From Haliea sp. (GTDB taxonomy: Bacteria > Pseudomonadota > Gammaproteobacteria > Pseudomonadales > Halieaceae), in assembly GCA_002692965.1 (NCBI GenBank), contig NZNC01000015.1, positions 372,001 to 436,000 of the forward strand: DNA of 64,000 nucleotides, in the 5' to 3' direction. The notes under the pieces were generated by a model. That model was given only the letters and a program-made list of their open reading frames with translations. It was not told where the DNA came from and made no database searches. Position numbers and translations under genes: made by a program. Numbering within the stretch: position 1 is the stretch's first letter; every line of letters starts with the position of its first letter. Shown piece by piece: positions 35,592-44,453 of the stretch.

Positions 35592-37085
35592 TCAGTCGGC
35601 GGATTTGGTTGCCTGTTCCCCGGCGAGGCGCCCGGAGAAGGTCGCATCCCCCACCGACATGCCACTGCTGTAGCCCTCGGCGCGACGCACAATACCGCAG
35701 GCGGTGCGGCCCGCCGCGTAGAGCCCGGGGATGGGCTCCCGGGCGCTGTTTACTACTTCACCAGTGGGCAGGGTGTCCAGGCCGCCGAGGGTAAAGAAGG
35801 GCACGAAAGCGCCGCGGCCCGGGGTCAGGTCCAGGGCCACCAGCGGCGGCTCCAGGGGCTGCAGCCACTCCGCGGCCTTGTGGAACTGGCTGTCCTCGCC
35901 CTGGGCGCAGTCTTCGTTGTAGATGCGCAGGGTGTTTTCAAGGCTGCCGGCGCGCAGGCCCAGTTCTTCCTCCAGTTCGGCGACGGTTTCTCCGGTGCCC
36001 GCTACCGGGGCGCCGAGGTAGCTGACCTTCTCGTATTCGCCGTATTGCTCTACGGTGAGCACCATGTACAGGCGCTCGGAGGGCTGCTGCAGGGCGTAGG
36101 CGCCGAGGCGGCCGTGGTAGACATCCTCGTTGATGAAGCGCTGGCCCTTGTCGTTGATGGCAATGCCGTAGGTCATGCTGGCCGGGGGGTAGAAGGGCAG
36201 GCTGATGAAGCCTTCGTGCATGTTGACCGCCTCGCCGCCCACGGCCATGCCCATCTGGATACCACTGCCGGTATCGCCGGGGTTGCCGATCGGCTGGGTG
36301 CCGCGGGTCAGCATCGGGGCGTGCCTGCGCACCATCTCCTCGTTCATGCAGAAGCCACCGGCGCAGAGGATTCCCCCCTTGCGGGCGCGCACGTTGAGTT
36401 CCTGCTGGTTCTGGCGCACCACCAGGCCACTGACGCGGCCATCCTCATCCACAATCAGAGTGAGGGCACGGGTTTCGTAGTGCACCTGAATGCGTTCGCG
36501 CTTTTCGACGTTTTCGGTGACGATCTTCATGAACAGCGGGCCGCCGTTGTCGCCCTCGATGTAGAGGTTGTGGCCCCGGGGCGCCGGCTTGGCCTGTTCG
36601 CGGAAAGGCCAGGCTTTCTCGCTGCCGGTAAAGAGTAGGCCGTCATCGGTCAGGCACATGATCGCGCGTTCGGCGTGGAAACTGTCCTTGAAGGGTACGC
36701 CCAGGTTGTTAACCAGCCAGTCGAAGTGCTCCACGCTGCGTTCGCAGTAATTGCGAATCTTCTCGGCGTCCGCCTGGGGGCCGGCGGCGGCCATCATGTA
36801 GGTGTACATGTCCTCGGTGCTGTCTTCAAAGCCACAGGCCTTCTGCACCCGGGTGCCGCCGCTGCCACCCATGTAGATCTCGGCACTGGACAGGGCCGTG
36901 GAGCCGCCGCTGGCGCTGGCCAGCTCGAAAATCATGGCCTCGGCGCCGGCATCCGCCGCGGAAATGGCCGCACAGCCGCCTGCCCCGCCGAAGCCGACGA
37001 TGGCCACGTCGGTCTCCAGGTGCCACTCCTGGATGTCCCGCAGCCTGCGGGGGTGCTGCGGGCTGGTGCGCTGGGGGCTGGTCAT
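35592..37085 (-). CDS. FAD-dependent oxidoreductase, fumarate reductase/3-ketosteroid dehydrogenase family
   Basis: A 497-residue flavoprotein. The FAD-binding Rossmann motif is VAIVGFGGAGGCAA near 28-41, followed by SGGSTALSSAEIYMGGSGG, GGILCAGGFCMNEEM near 238-252 and the C-terminal FAD-contact GLYAAGRTACGI...YSSGMSVGDATFSG. The family contains fumarate reductases, 3-ketosteroid delta1-dehydrogenases (KstD) and relatives; with steroid genes elsewhere in the window a KstD-like substrate is possible but not proven, and the conserved KstD tyrosines were not assigned. Single gene, divergent from rdgC. A possible promoter (TTTGTC, 18 nt, TTAAAT) lies at about 37122-37157 on the reverse strand. 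Confidence 0.87.
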   Translation of the reverse strand: MTSPQRTSPQHPRRLRDIQEWHLETDVAIVGFGGAGGCAAISAADAGAEAMIFELASASGGSTALSSAEIYMGGSGGTRVQKACGFEDSTEDMYTYMMAAAGPQADAEKIRNYCERSVEHFDWLVNNLGVPFKDSFHAERAIMCLTDDGLLFTGSEKAWPFREQAKPAPRGHNLYIEGDNGGPLFMKIVTENVEKRERIQVHYETRALTLIVDEDGRVSGLVVRQNQQELNVRARKGGILCAGGFCMNEEMVRRHAPMLTRGTQPIGNPGDTGSGIQMGMAVGGEAVNMHEGFISLPFYPPASMTYGIAINDKGQRFINEDVYHGRLGAYALQQPSERLYMVLTVEQYGEYEKVSYLGAPVAGTGETVAELEEELGLRAGSLENTLRIYNEDCAQGEDSQFHKAAEWLQPLEPPLVALDLTPGRGAFVPFFTLGGLDTLPTGEVVNSAREPIPGLYAAGRTACGIVRRAEGYSSGMSVGDATFSGRLAGEQATKSAD

Positions 37086-37280
37086 GGCGGGCTCCTGTCA
37101 AGCGTGTGCAAAAAAGAGCTGGCATTTAAGCCCCGCGGGGGCCGGCTGACAAACATTGCGGCGCAAATTGTTGAACGCCGCGGGGGTTTCTCCCGTCCCG
37201 CTGTCTCAGTTTCAGCCCGTTGGCGGCATCGGCCCGTCGATGGGTGTTCGGGGTGGATGGGGGTGGCGAGCGGCCTGCGG

Positions 37281-37286
37281 TACAAT
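37281..37286 (+). promoter_or_regulatory. -10 element of the rdgC promoter
   Basis: TACAAT 31 nt before the rdgC ATG; the -35 is not evident. The same 232-bp divergent gap also holds a 6-bp inverted repeat GCGGCG/CGCCGC with a 12-nt loop (37158-37181) and the palindrome CCCCGCGGGG at 37132-37141. Confidence 0.45.
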
Positions 37287-37317
37287 GCGGCCCTTTTGCA
37301 GGTTTGGGGTTCCCTCC

Positions 37318-38223
37318 ATGTGGTTCAAGAATGTCCGGGCCTACCGGCTCACCAGTCCGTTTACTCTCTCTGCGGAGCAGCTCGAGGAGCTGCTGGCCGA
37401 GCGCGCCTTCCAGCACTGCGGCGCCACCCAGCCGTCCTCCCTCGGCTGGGTCCCTGCCCTGGGGGGTGAAACCACCGCCCTGGTGCACCCGGTGGATGGC
37501 CGTCTGCTGCTGCGGATGAAACGCGAGGAGCGCATCCTGCCACCGGCGGTGGTCAAGGAAATGCTGCAGGAAAAAGTGGCGGCCATCGAGGAAGAGCAGG
37601 CGCGCAAGGTCTATCGCAAGGAGCGGCTCACACTCCAGGACGAGATTGTCCTCGACTGTCTGCCCCGGGCCTTCACGCGCTCCAATAGCCTCTATGCCTA
37701 TATCGACACCCGCGCCAACTGGATCTTCGTGGATGCATCCAGCGCGACCCGCGCCGAGGAATTGCTGAATACGCTGCGGGAGTGCATCGGCAGCTTCCCG
37801 GTGCTGCTGCCCCAGGTCAACGAGGCACCGACCGCGACCATGACCGGCTGGCTGGCCCACCAGAGCCTGCCGGCGGATTTTGCCCTGGGCGAGGAGTGCG
37901 AGCTGCGCGAACCGGGCGACGAGGGTGGCGTGGTCCGCTGCAAGGGCGTTGATCTTCTGGGGGAAGAGGTGGAGACTCATCTAAACGCCGGGCGCCAGGT
38001 GGTCAAGCTGGCCCTGAACTGGGAAGAGCGGGTCAACCTGGTTCTGGCCGAGGACCTTTGCCTGCGCCGCTTGAAGTTTTCCGAAGAGCTGGTCGGTCAA
38101 AACGACGACGTTGCGGAAGACGACCTCGCGGTGCGACTGGACGCGGACTTCGCCCTGATGTCCAGTGCCATCACTGGCCTACAGGAACGTGTGATGGCGC
38201 TGTTCGGCGGCGAGGCGGAATAG
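37318..38223 (+). CDS. rdgC: Recombination-associated protein RdgC
   Basis: Nucleoid-associated ring-shaped dimer that binds double-stranded DNA and limits RecA-promoted strand exchange. The 301-residue length is normal. Family features: MWFKNVRAYRL at the N-terminus, GWVPALGG near 44-51, RILPPAVVKEMLQEKVAAIEEEQ near 72-94, then KERLTLQDEIVLDCLPRAF and the C-terminal VRLDADFALMSSAI. ATG 37318 starts exactly at the family N-terminus. Followed 20 nt later by mnmH, so it may be cotranscribed with the selenium genes. Confidence 0.96.
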   Translation: MWFKNVRAYRLTSPFTLSAEQLEELLAERAFQHCGATQPSSLGWVPALGGETTALVHPVDGRLLLRMKREERILPPAVVKEMLQEKVAAIEEEQARKVYRKERLTLQDEIVLDCLPRAFTRSNSLYAYIDTRANWIFVDASSATRAEELLNTLRECIGSFPVLLPQVNEAPTATMTGWLAHQSLPADFALGEECELREPGDEGGVVRCKGVDLLGEEVETHLNAGRQVVKLALNWEERVNLVLAEDLCLRRLKFSEELVGQNDDVAEDDLAVRLDADFALMSSAITGLQERVMALFGGEAE

Positions 38224-38243
38224 GTTGGTACCGGAACGATGAC

Positions 38244-39362
38244 ATGGTCGACCTGCCCCTGATAGACGATTACCGCGCCCTCTTCCTCGGGCGTGTGCCG
38301 TTTCTCGACCTGCGCTCTCCCGGCGAGTTCCAGCGGGGCAGTTTCCCCGCGGCCAGCAGCCGGCCGCTGATGACTGACGACGAGCGCGCGCAGGTCGGAA
38401 CCTGTTACAAGCGCCAGGGTCAGGCCGCGGCGATCGAGCTGGGCCACCGGCTGGTTTCCGGCGCCGTGCGCGAAGCGCGCATCACCGACTGGCTGGACTG
38501 GGCACGGGATCATCCGGGAGGCGTGCTCTATTGCTGGCGCGGGGGGCTGCGCTCGCAGACGGTGCAGGCCTGGCTGGCGGAAGCCGGTGTGGTGGTGCCG
38601 CGGGTCCGCGGTGGTTACAAGGCCCTGCGCCGCTTCCTGATCGACGAGTTGGAGTGCTCCCTGGAGCGGGCGCCCCTGGTACTGGTGGCCGGGGCCACTG
38701 GCTGTGGCAAGACCCGGGTCGTCGAGGCGCTGGATCAATCGATTGACCTGGAGGGTCTGGCCCACCATCGCGGCTCCAGCTTTGGCCACCTTCCCGAGCC
38801 CCAGCCGAGCCAGATCGATTTCGAGAACGCCCTGAGTATCGCCTTGCTGCGGCGCCTGGCCGCCGCAGGTGAAGCGGCATCATCCCGTCCGCTCTTTCTC
38901 GAGGACGAGGGGCGCCTGATCGGCCGCATCGCGCTGCCAGAAAACCTGCGTCAGCGTATGCACGAGGCCCCGCTGGTGCTGGTGGAGGAGCCGGTGGAGG
39001 CGCGGACCCAGGTGGTGCTGGAGGATTACATTCTCGACCTGGGTGAGCGCTATCGCGCACGCCTGGGCGCTGAGGCCGGTGATGCCCTGCACCGCCAGCG
39101 CCTGCTGGACGGTCTCGACCGCATCCGCAAGCGCCTCGGCGGCGCCCGCCACCAGCGTCTTCGCGCCCTGATGGAGGCGGCTTTTGCTGCCCAGGTGGCT
39201 GGGCGCGGTATCGACGCGCACCGCGCCTGGATCGACGCCCTGCTCCGCGACTACTACGATCCGATGTATCGTTACCAGCTGGACCAGCGTCAGGGCGAGA
39301 TTCTGTTTCGCGGTTCGCGCCAGGCCGTGATCGACTTCGCCCGGGAGCTGGCGGCTTGTTGA
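38244..39362 (+). CDS. mnmH: tRNA 2-selenouridine synthase
   Basis: Replaces sulfur by selenium in 2-thiouridine at the wobble position of some tRNAs, using selenophosphate. The 372-residue protein has an N-terminal rhodanese domain with the essential Cys97 in YCWRGGLRSQ (same number as E. coli MnmH) and a P-loop domain with GATGCGKT at 150-157. Start ATG 38244 is chosen to give the standard N-terminus MVDLPLIDDYRALF; its ribosome site is weak, and coupling to rdgC 20 nt upstream may help. It overlaps selD, the source of its selenium donor. No selA/selB for selenoprotein synthesis is seen. Confidence 0.95.
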   Translation: MVDLPLIDDYRALFLGRVPFLDLRSPGEFQRGSFPAASSRPLMTDDERAQVGTCYKRQGQAAAIELGHRLVSGAVREARITDWLDWARDHPGGVLYCWRGGLRSQTVQAWLAEAGVVVPRVRGGYKALRRFLIDELECSLERAPLVLVAGATGCGKTRVVEALDQSIDLEGLAHHRGSSFGHLPEPQPSQIDFENALSIALLRRLAAAGEAASSRPLFLEDEGRLIGRIALPENLRQRMHEAPLVLVEEPVEARTQVVLEDYILDLGERYRARLGAEAGDALHRQRLLDGLDRIRKRLGGARHQRLRALMEAAFAAQVAGRGIDAHRAWIDALLRDYYDPMYRYQLDQRQGEILFRGSRQAVIDFARELAAC

Positions 39363-41614
39363 GTCCGGTGATCCGGCGCCGGGATCTGCTGCTGCTGGGC
39401 GGTGGCCACGCCCACGCCCTCGCCCTGCGCATGCTCGCCATGCGGCCCGTCGAGGGCCTGCGTATCACCCTGGTGTCTCCGGCCAGCCACACCCCCTACT
39501 CGGGCATGTTGCCGGGCCTGATTGCCGGCCACTACCGCTTCGAGGATACCCACATCGACCTGGCGCGGCTCTGCCAGTGGGCCGACGTGCGCTTTGTCAC
39601 CGCCGAGGCCACCGGGGTCGACGCCCTCCGGCGACGGGTCCACCTGGCCGGTCGCCCGTCCCTGGGCTACGACCTGCTCAGCATCGATATCGGTTCCCAA
39701 CCGGAGCTGGACAGCGTGCCCGGTGCGCGGGCGTTCGCCATTCCGGTCAAGCCGGTGGCGCAGCTGTGGTCGCGCTGGCTGGCACTCGCCAGTGAGCTCG
39801 CCGACGGCCGTCCCCGCCGGATCGCTGTGGTTGGCGGCGGTGCCGGCTCGGTGGAGCTGGTGCTCGCCATGGCCCATCGTCTGCGCGATGCACCGGTCAC
39901 GCTCTACCTGATCTGCGGAACCCCGGAGCTGCTGCCCGGCTATCGGCCCGCGGCGCGACGCGCGGTGGCGCGGGCACTGGCACAAGCCGGTGTCACCGCC
40001 TACTGCGGTGCCCGGGTAAGCACTGTCGAGCGGGACCGGATCGAGCTGGACGATGGCCGGGAACTGGCCCAGGACGCCTTGTTCTGGTGTACCGCCGCGG
40101 CCCCCGTTCCCTGGCTCCAGGAGAGTGGTCTGGCCACCGATGCCCGGGGGTTTTTGGCGGTGGACGATACCCTGCGGGTCGAGGGCGAGGCGGCGATTTT
40201 TGCCGCCGGGGATGTGGCCACCCAGACCCGCCATCCGCGGCCCAAGGCTGGTGTCTATGCGGTGCGTCAGGCACCGGTGCTGGCGCACAATTTGCGCGCC
40301 CAGCTGCTGGGTCGGCCCCTGCGTCAGCATCGGCCCCAGCGGCGCTTTCTCTCGCTGCTCTCCCTCGGCGAGCGGCGAGCGGTGGCGGATCGCGGCCTGC
40401 TCACTGCCAGTGGTGCCTGGGTCTGGCGCTGGAAGGACCGCATCGACCGGCGCTTCATGGCGCGCTTCTCCGACCTGCCCGAGGCCATGCCGACCACCAC
40501 TCCGGAGAGGCTGCCCGAGGCACAGCCCCGGGCGCAGGCTTTCTGTGGCGGTTGCGGTGCCAAGGTGGGCGGTAGTGCCCTGGGGAATGCCCTTGCGCGC
40601 CTGCGGCGGGACTATCCCGAGCACTGCCCGGCGGAAGCGGATGACGCGGTCGCCATGCCCCTGCCGGCCAGCGGGCGCCAGGTGCAGAGTCTCGACCTGC
40701 TGCGCGGCCTGGTGGAGGACCCCTGGCTGATGGGGCGCCTGGCCGCCCTGCACGCCCTGTCCGACCTGCATGCCTGTGGTGCGCGACCCCTGTCCGCCCT
40801 GGCGGCCCTGACCCTGCCTTTTGCCAGCCCGGACCTGCAGGAGCGCGAGCTGGAACAGCTACTGGCCGGGGCCTTGCACGAGTTCGCCGCCGCCGACTGC
40901 AAACTGCTGGGCGGTCACAGCCTGCAGGGGCACGAACTGGCCCTGGGTTTCGCAGTGCAGGGCGAACCGATGGCCGTCGATGGCCACCTGCTGCCGAAAC
41001 GGGGGCTGGTTGCTGGCGACCGCCTGATTCTCTGCAAGCCCCTGGGGACCGGCACCCTGTTCGCCGCGCACATGCAGGCGCGGGCGGACGGGCGCGATAT
41101 TGCCGCGGCCCTGGAGAGCATGCTGCTTTCCAATGCGTCGGCCGCGCGACTGGCGGTGGCGGCTGGCGTCAGCGCTGCGACTGACATCACCGGTTTTGGC
41201 CTCGCCGGACACCTGCGGGAAATGCTCTTGCCGGGCCAGTCGGCGAGCCTGGATCTCGCGGCACTGCCGGTGTTGCCGGGCGCACTGCACTGCCTGGAAA
41301 ACGGGATCCTGAGTACTGCCCAGGCTGACAACGAGGTGCTGGCGGAACTGCCCCCCGGAGCGGACAGCACGCGGCGCCAACTGCTCTGTGACCCCCAGAC
41401 CTGCGGAGGCCTTCTGCTCGGGGCGCCACCGGCGGCAGCGGATGACCTGTTGAGGCAGCTGCAGGACGAGGGCTATCGCCAGGCGGCGGTGATCGGCGAG
41501 GTCTGCAGTGACGAAGAGAGTGCTGGCGCCGGCGACACCCGGCTGCGACTTCGCGCTGAAGTAGACGACCGCTGGGAAACGGAGGCAGGCCGGCAAGCGC
41601 CGGGCAGAGCCTGA
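39356..41614 (+). CDS. selD: Fused pyridine-nucleotide-disulfide-type oxidoreductase and selenide, water dikinase
   Basis: A 752-residue fusion. Residues about 8-370 form an NDH-2-like FAD oxidoreductase (LLLLGGGHAHALAL; TPYSGMLPGLIAGHY; IAVVGGGAGSVELVLAMA; DTLRVEGEAAIFAAGDVA), known as the N-terminal-to-SelD family. Residues about 395-745 are SelD, which makes selenophosphate from selenide and ATP; the catalytic pair is Cys400/Lys403 in FCGGCGAKVGG, with cysteine and not selenocysteine. ATP/metal motifs include SLDLLRGLVEDPWLMG and LSDLHACGARP. TTG 39356 is chosen, 8 nt after GGGAG and overlapping the mnmH stop. The oxidoreductase part may supply reduced selenium, an inference from fusion. 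Confidence 0.93.
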   Translation: MLSPVIRRRDLLLLGGGHAHALALRMLAMRPVEGLRITLVSPASHTPYSGMLPGLIAGHYRFEDTHIDLARLCQWADVRFVTAEATGVDALRRRVHLAGRPSLGYDLLSIDIGSQPELDSVPGARAFAIPVKPVAQLWSRWLALASELADGRPRRIAVVGGGAGSVELVLAMAHRLRDAPVTLYLICGTPELLPGYRPAARRAVARALAQAGVTAYCGARVSTVERDRIELDDGRELAQDALFWCTAAAPVPWLQESGLATDARGFLAVDDTLRVEGEAAIFAAGDVATQTRHPRPKAGVYAVRQAPVLAHNLRAQLLGRPLRQHRPQRRFLSLLSLGERRAVADRGLLTASGAWVWRWKDRIDRRFMARFSDLPEAMPTTTPERLPEAQPRAQAFCGGCGAKVGGSALGNALARLRRDYPEHCPAEADDAVAMPLPASGRQVQSLDLLRGLVEDPWLMGRLAALHALSDLHACGARPLSALAALTLPFASPDLQERELEQLLAGALHEFAAADCKLLGGHSLQGHELALGFAVQGEPMAVDGHLLPKRGLVAGDRLILCKPLGTGTLFAAHMQARADGRDIAAALESMLLSNASAARLAVAAGVSAATDITGFGLAGHLREMLLPGQSASLDLAALPVLPGALHCLENGILSTAQADNEVLAELPPGADSTRRQLLCDPQTCGGLLLGAPPAAADDLLRQLQDEGYRQAAVIGEVCSDEESAGAGDTRLRLRAEVDDRWETEAGRQAPGRA

Positions 41615-41629
41615 ACGGTGCCTCGGCCG

Positions 41630-42439
41630 CTACGCTTCCAGCAGCTCCCGGGCGCGCTCACGGCAGCCGCGGCTGACTTTCACCCGTGCGCCACCTTCCA
41701 GGTGCAGGAGCATGTCGCCGCTTTCCAGGGTATGGGCGCCGACCACGTCCCGGGCGTTGACGATGGTGCTGCGGTGCACCCGCACAAAGCGCTCCGGGTC
41801 CAGCATCGATTCCAGCTGCTTCATGGTGCTGCGCATGATATGGGTGCCGGCAGGCGTATGCAGACACATGTAATCGCCCGCGGCGTCGATCCAGCGGATG
41901 TCGTCCACGCGCACCAGGTGGATGTCGTTGCCGTCGCGGATGCTGATTTTCTCCGGCCACTGTCGCGACCTGTCATCGCCAGCGGCCATGTCCTCCACCG
42001 AGCGCGCGCTGGCGCCGGTCAGCCCCATCACCAGCTCCACCAGGCGCTCCTTGCTGCGTGCCGACTCGCGCTGCTCCCGATGTTCCAGGGCGCGGCTGAT
42101 GGCTTCCTGCAGGCGCTCCTCCTCGACCGGCTTGAGCACGTAGTCGACGGCGTGCACCTTGAAGGCCTCCACGGCGTAGGTGTCGTAGGCGGTGACGAAG
42201 ACGATCATCGGCAGGGTGTCCCCCTGCAGGTGGGCGATGACGTCGAAGCCGTTCATGCCGGGCATCTGGATGTCCAGGAACACCAGCTCCGGTTCGTGCT
42301 CGGCGATGGCCAGCAGGGCCTGTTGGCCGTCGCTGCATTCCCCCACCACCTGGACCTCCGGGAAGGCCTTGAGGCGCAGGGCCAGGCCGCGGCGGGCCAG
42401 TTGCTCATCGTCGACGATCAGGGTGCGCAGGGGACTCAT
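41630..42439 (-). CDS. LytTR-family response regulator (AlgR-like)
   Basis: A 269-residue two-component regulator. The receiver domain (1-125) has the acidic pocket VDDEQ near 9-13, phosphoacceptor Asp56 in FLDIQMPG and Lys103 in YVLKPV. The C-terminal LytTR DNA-binding domain (about 165-269) reads DDIRWIDAAGDYMCLHTPAG and RFVRVHRSTIVNARDV. LytTR regulators bind direct repeats and control exopolysaccharide, pili or permeases. It overlaps its sensor kinase gene by 4 nt and converges on selD. Confidence 0.94.
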   Translation of the reverse strand: MSPLRTLIVDDEQLARRGLALRLKAFPEVQVVGECSDGQQALLAIAEHEPELVFLDIQMPGMNGFDVIAHLQGDTLPMIVFVTAYDTYAVEAFKVHAVDYVLKPVEEERLQEAISRALEHREQRESARSKERLVELVMGLTGASARSVEDMAAGDDRSRQWPEKISIRDGNDIHLVRVDDIRWIDAAGDYMCLHTPAGTHIMRSTMKQLESMLDPERFVRVHRSTIVNARDVVGAHTLESGDMLLHLEGGARVKVSRGCRERARELLEA

Positions 42440-43530
42440 GACGTGGTGCTCTCCGTCTCCAGTGGCAGGCGAATGCTGATGGTCAGCCCGTGGGGCTCGG
42501 TAGCCGTCAGGCGGAAGGACTGCGCCTCGCCGTAGAGGGCGCGCAGGCGCTCACGGCAGTTGGTGATACCGACGCCGCCGCCCTTGGGCGTGCGGCCGTT
42601 GCGCAGGTCCAGGCCCGGACCGTCGTCGGCCACCGAGAGCAACAGCTCATCGCCGGCCACCCGGGCGCTGACGGCGATGCTGCCGCCTTCCAGGCGGGTG
42701 GCAATGGCGTACTTGATGGCGTTCTCGACCAGCGGTTGCAGCAACAGTGAGGGCATCAGCGCATGGCTGGCGTCGGGGGCGACATCGAAGTAGAGCTGCA
42801 GGCGCTCGCCAAAGCGCACCTTCTCGATGTCCAGGTAGAGCTGCAGGGCCTTGATTTCCTCGGCCACCGTCACTTTCAGCTTGGGATCGTTGTCGAGGGA
42901 GTAGCGCAGGAAACGACTCAGTCGGGTGACCATGTCGTTGGCCTGCCGGGTCTCCTGCTCCAGGATCAGGGTGGAAAGGGCGTTGAGGGTATTGAACAGG
43001 AAGTGCGGGTTGAGCTGATAGCGGAGCATTTTCAGCTGCGCCTCGTGGGCCATGGCCATCGCGGCGAGCCCGCGCTGCTTCTCCTCCTGCATCAGCAGGT
43101 AATACTTGATGCCGATGTACAGGGCACTCCAGGCCAGCATCACCCAGAAGGCGGAGACCGTTCCGTCCAGGTAGCCGTACCAGGGCATGGGGTCTTCGCC
43201 GCGGCTTTTCAGCTGGTCGGGCCAGAAGGAGAAGAAGATGCTGGCGCGAATCAGCATCCACGTGGCGGCTGCGAGGTAGGAACCCAGCAGCACCACCAGT
43301 GCCCGGACGGGGATGGATGCCTCCCAGGTGGTCCGGTAGGCGAGGCGCAGGGCCAGGGTGATCAGGATGCCGATGGCACTGACCACCGGCAGGTACCAGA
43401 AATAGTTGTCCGGCGGGTCGCCCCAGACCAGAATGCCCAGGTAATAGGAAAAGCCCCAGCTGCTCCAGCCGGCTAGCTGGAGCAGCCAGAACAGGTAACG
43501 TTTGTCCTGTAGCAGCTGCTGGAATTGCAT
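42436..43530 (-). CDS. LytS/AlgZ-type sensor histidine kinase
   Basis: A 364-residue membrane sensor. Four or more hydrophobic segments lie between residues 12 and 145, then the His_kinase (PF06580) phosphoacceptor region LRYQLNPHFLFNTLNAL with His176, the N-box LLLQPLVENAIKYA (Asn270) and G-box DDGPGLDLRNG near 302. No extracytoplasmic sensor domain is large enough to recognise, so it may sense within the membrane. First gene of the pair with the LytTR regulator. Its -10 box sits so close to the ATG that the transcript is predicted to be leaderless. Confidence 0.93.
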   Translation of the reverse strand: MQFQQLLQDKRYLFWLLQLAGWSSWGFSYYLGILVWGDPPDNYFWYLPVVSAIGILITLALRLAYRTTWEASIPVRALVVLLGSYLAAATWMLIRASIFFSFWPDQLKSRGEDPMPWYGYLDGTVSAFWVMLAWSALYIGIKYYLLMQEEKQRGLAAMAMAHEAQLKMLRYQLNPHFLFNTLNALSTLILEQETRQANDMVTRLSRFLRYSLDNDPKLKVTVAEEIKALQLYLDIEKVRFGERLQLYFDVAPDASHALMPSLLLQPLVENAIKYAIATRLEGGSIAVSARVAGDELLLSVADDGPGLDLRNGRTPKGGGVGITNCRERLRALYGEAQSFRLTATEPHGLTISIRLPLETESTTS

Positions 43531-43536
43531 GGCGCC

Positions 43537-43542
43537 AGTATA
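43537..43542 (-). promoter_or_regulatory. -10 element directly in front of the histidine kinase ATG
   Basis: TATACT on the reverse strand ends 6 nt before the ATG at 43530, so the predicted +1 coincides with the start codon. No Shine-Dalgarno sequence is present (GGCGCC precedes the ATG). The -35 is weak. Confidence 0.45.
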
Positions 43543-43681
43543 CGGGGCTTTTTCGCTGCAGGCAGCGCACCTCGTCGCGGCGTAGCCGCGTTCTGTCGCA
43601 GGTGCGTCGCCGACGGCAGGATCGCGTCGGCGGTTGTGGTGATCGGGGCTGGCGGCAGTCCGGGCGGTGCCCTTTGCCGTG

Positions 43682-44164
43682 TTATTCGCCGGCGAAGCGC
43701 TCCAGGGCCTCGCCAGTCAGGCGGTAGCCCACCCACTCCGACTGGGGGCGGGCGCCAAAGGACTCGTAGAAGCGGATGGCCGGCTCGTTCCAGTCCAGCA
43801 CGTTCCACTCGAAGCGGCCGCAGCCCTCGGTGACCGCCTGCCTGGCCAGGTGCTGGAGCAGGGCTTTGCCGGCGCCCTTGCCGCGGTGTGCCGGGTCGAC
43901 GTAAAGGTCCTCCAGGAAGATACCCAGGCGGCCGAGCCAGGAGGAGAAATTGTAAAAGTACAGGGCGAAGCCCACGGCCTCGCCGTCGCTCTCGCAGATC
44001 AGTCCGTGCACCTTCGGGTTGTCGCCGAAGAGCAGCTGCTGCAGTTGCGCCTCGGTCGCCTCGACCTCTTCCAGGGCGCGCTCGTACTCGGCGAGGTCGC
44101 GGATAAAGCGCAGGATCAGTGGGCAGTCGGTGGGACGAACTGGGCGGATGTGCAGTTGGCTCAC
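43682..44164 (-). CDS. GNAT-family N-acetyltransferase (SAT1-like)
   Basis: A 160-residue acetyl-CoA-dependent N-acetyltransferase. It shows the opening IRPVRPTDCPLILRFIRDLAEYE, the beta-4 strand GFALYFYNFSSWLGRLGIFLEDLYV, the acetyl-CoA pyrophosphate loop HRGKGAGKALL near 100-110 and WNVLDWNEPAIRFYESFGA near 125-143. This set is typical of the subgroup that includes diamine/thialysine N-acetyltransferases. GTG 44164 is chosen: it follows GGAG by 9 nt and the upstream residues are not family-like. The next gene upstream (GDT1-like) ends 16 nt before it, so the two may be cotranscribed. Confidence 0.88.
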   Translation of the reverse strand: MSQLHIRPVRPTDCPLILRFIRDLAEYERALEEVEATEAQLQQLLFGDNPKVHGLICESDGEAVGFALYFYNFSSWLGRLGIFLEDLYVDPAHRGKGAGKALLQHLARQAVTEGCGRFEWNVLDWNEPAIRFYESFGARPQSEWVGYRLTGEALERFAGE

Positions 44165-44180
44165 GGGCGTTTCTCCGGGT

Positions 44181-44453
44181 TCAGGCCTGGTAGAGCGTCC
44201 AGGCACCAATCAGGATAAAACCGGTCCCTGCCACGTAGGCCAGTACTTTTTCGCTGATCCAGGCCGAGAGCAGGCTGCCGGCGAGGACACCGATGGCGGA
44301 GGCCACAATCAGCGCCGCGGAGGCGGCAAAAAATACCGTCCACTTGCTCACCTCGCGATCGGCGGCGAACAGCATCGTCGCGAGCTGGGTCTTGTCGCCG
44401 AGTTCCGCCACGAAGACGGCGGCGAAGATGGTCAGGAACAGCTTGGGGTCCAT
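44181..44453 (-). CDS. TMEM165/GDT1 (UPF0016) family transporter, single-repeat form
   Basis: A 90-residue membrane protein with three hydrophobic helices and one copy of the family motif E-x-G-D-K-T (FVAELGDKTQLATML near 15-29). Full-size members, which export Mn2+ or carry Ca2+, contain two such repeats; half-size members must dimerise. It therefore probably works as a dimer in manganese or calcium export, by family analogy. ATG 44453 (MDPKLF) is the family start; the 8 extra residues from 44477 are unlikely. I looked for a manganese riboswitch upstream, but only 69 bases separate it from the potassium channel gene. Confidence 0.85.
   Translation of the reverse strand: MDPKLFLTIFAAVFVAELGDKTQLATMLFAADREVSKWTVFFAASAALIVASAIGVLAGSLLSAWISEKVLAYVAGTGFILIGAWTLYQA

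Noticed and set aside
39356-41614. Possible selenocysteine codon in selD
   Set aside because: The catalytic position reads TGC (Cys400); no in-frame TGA is present before the stop.
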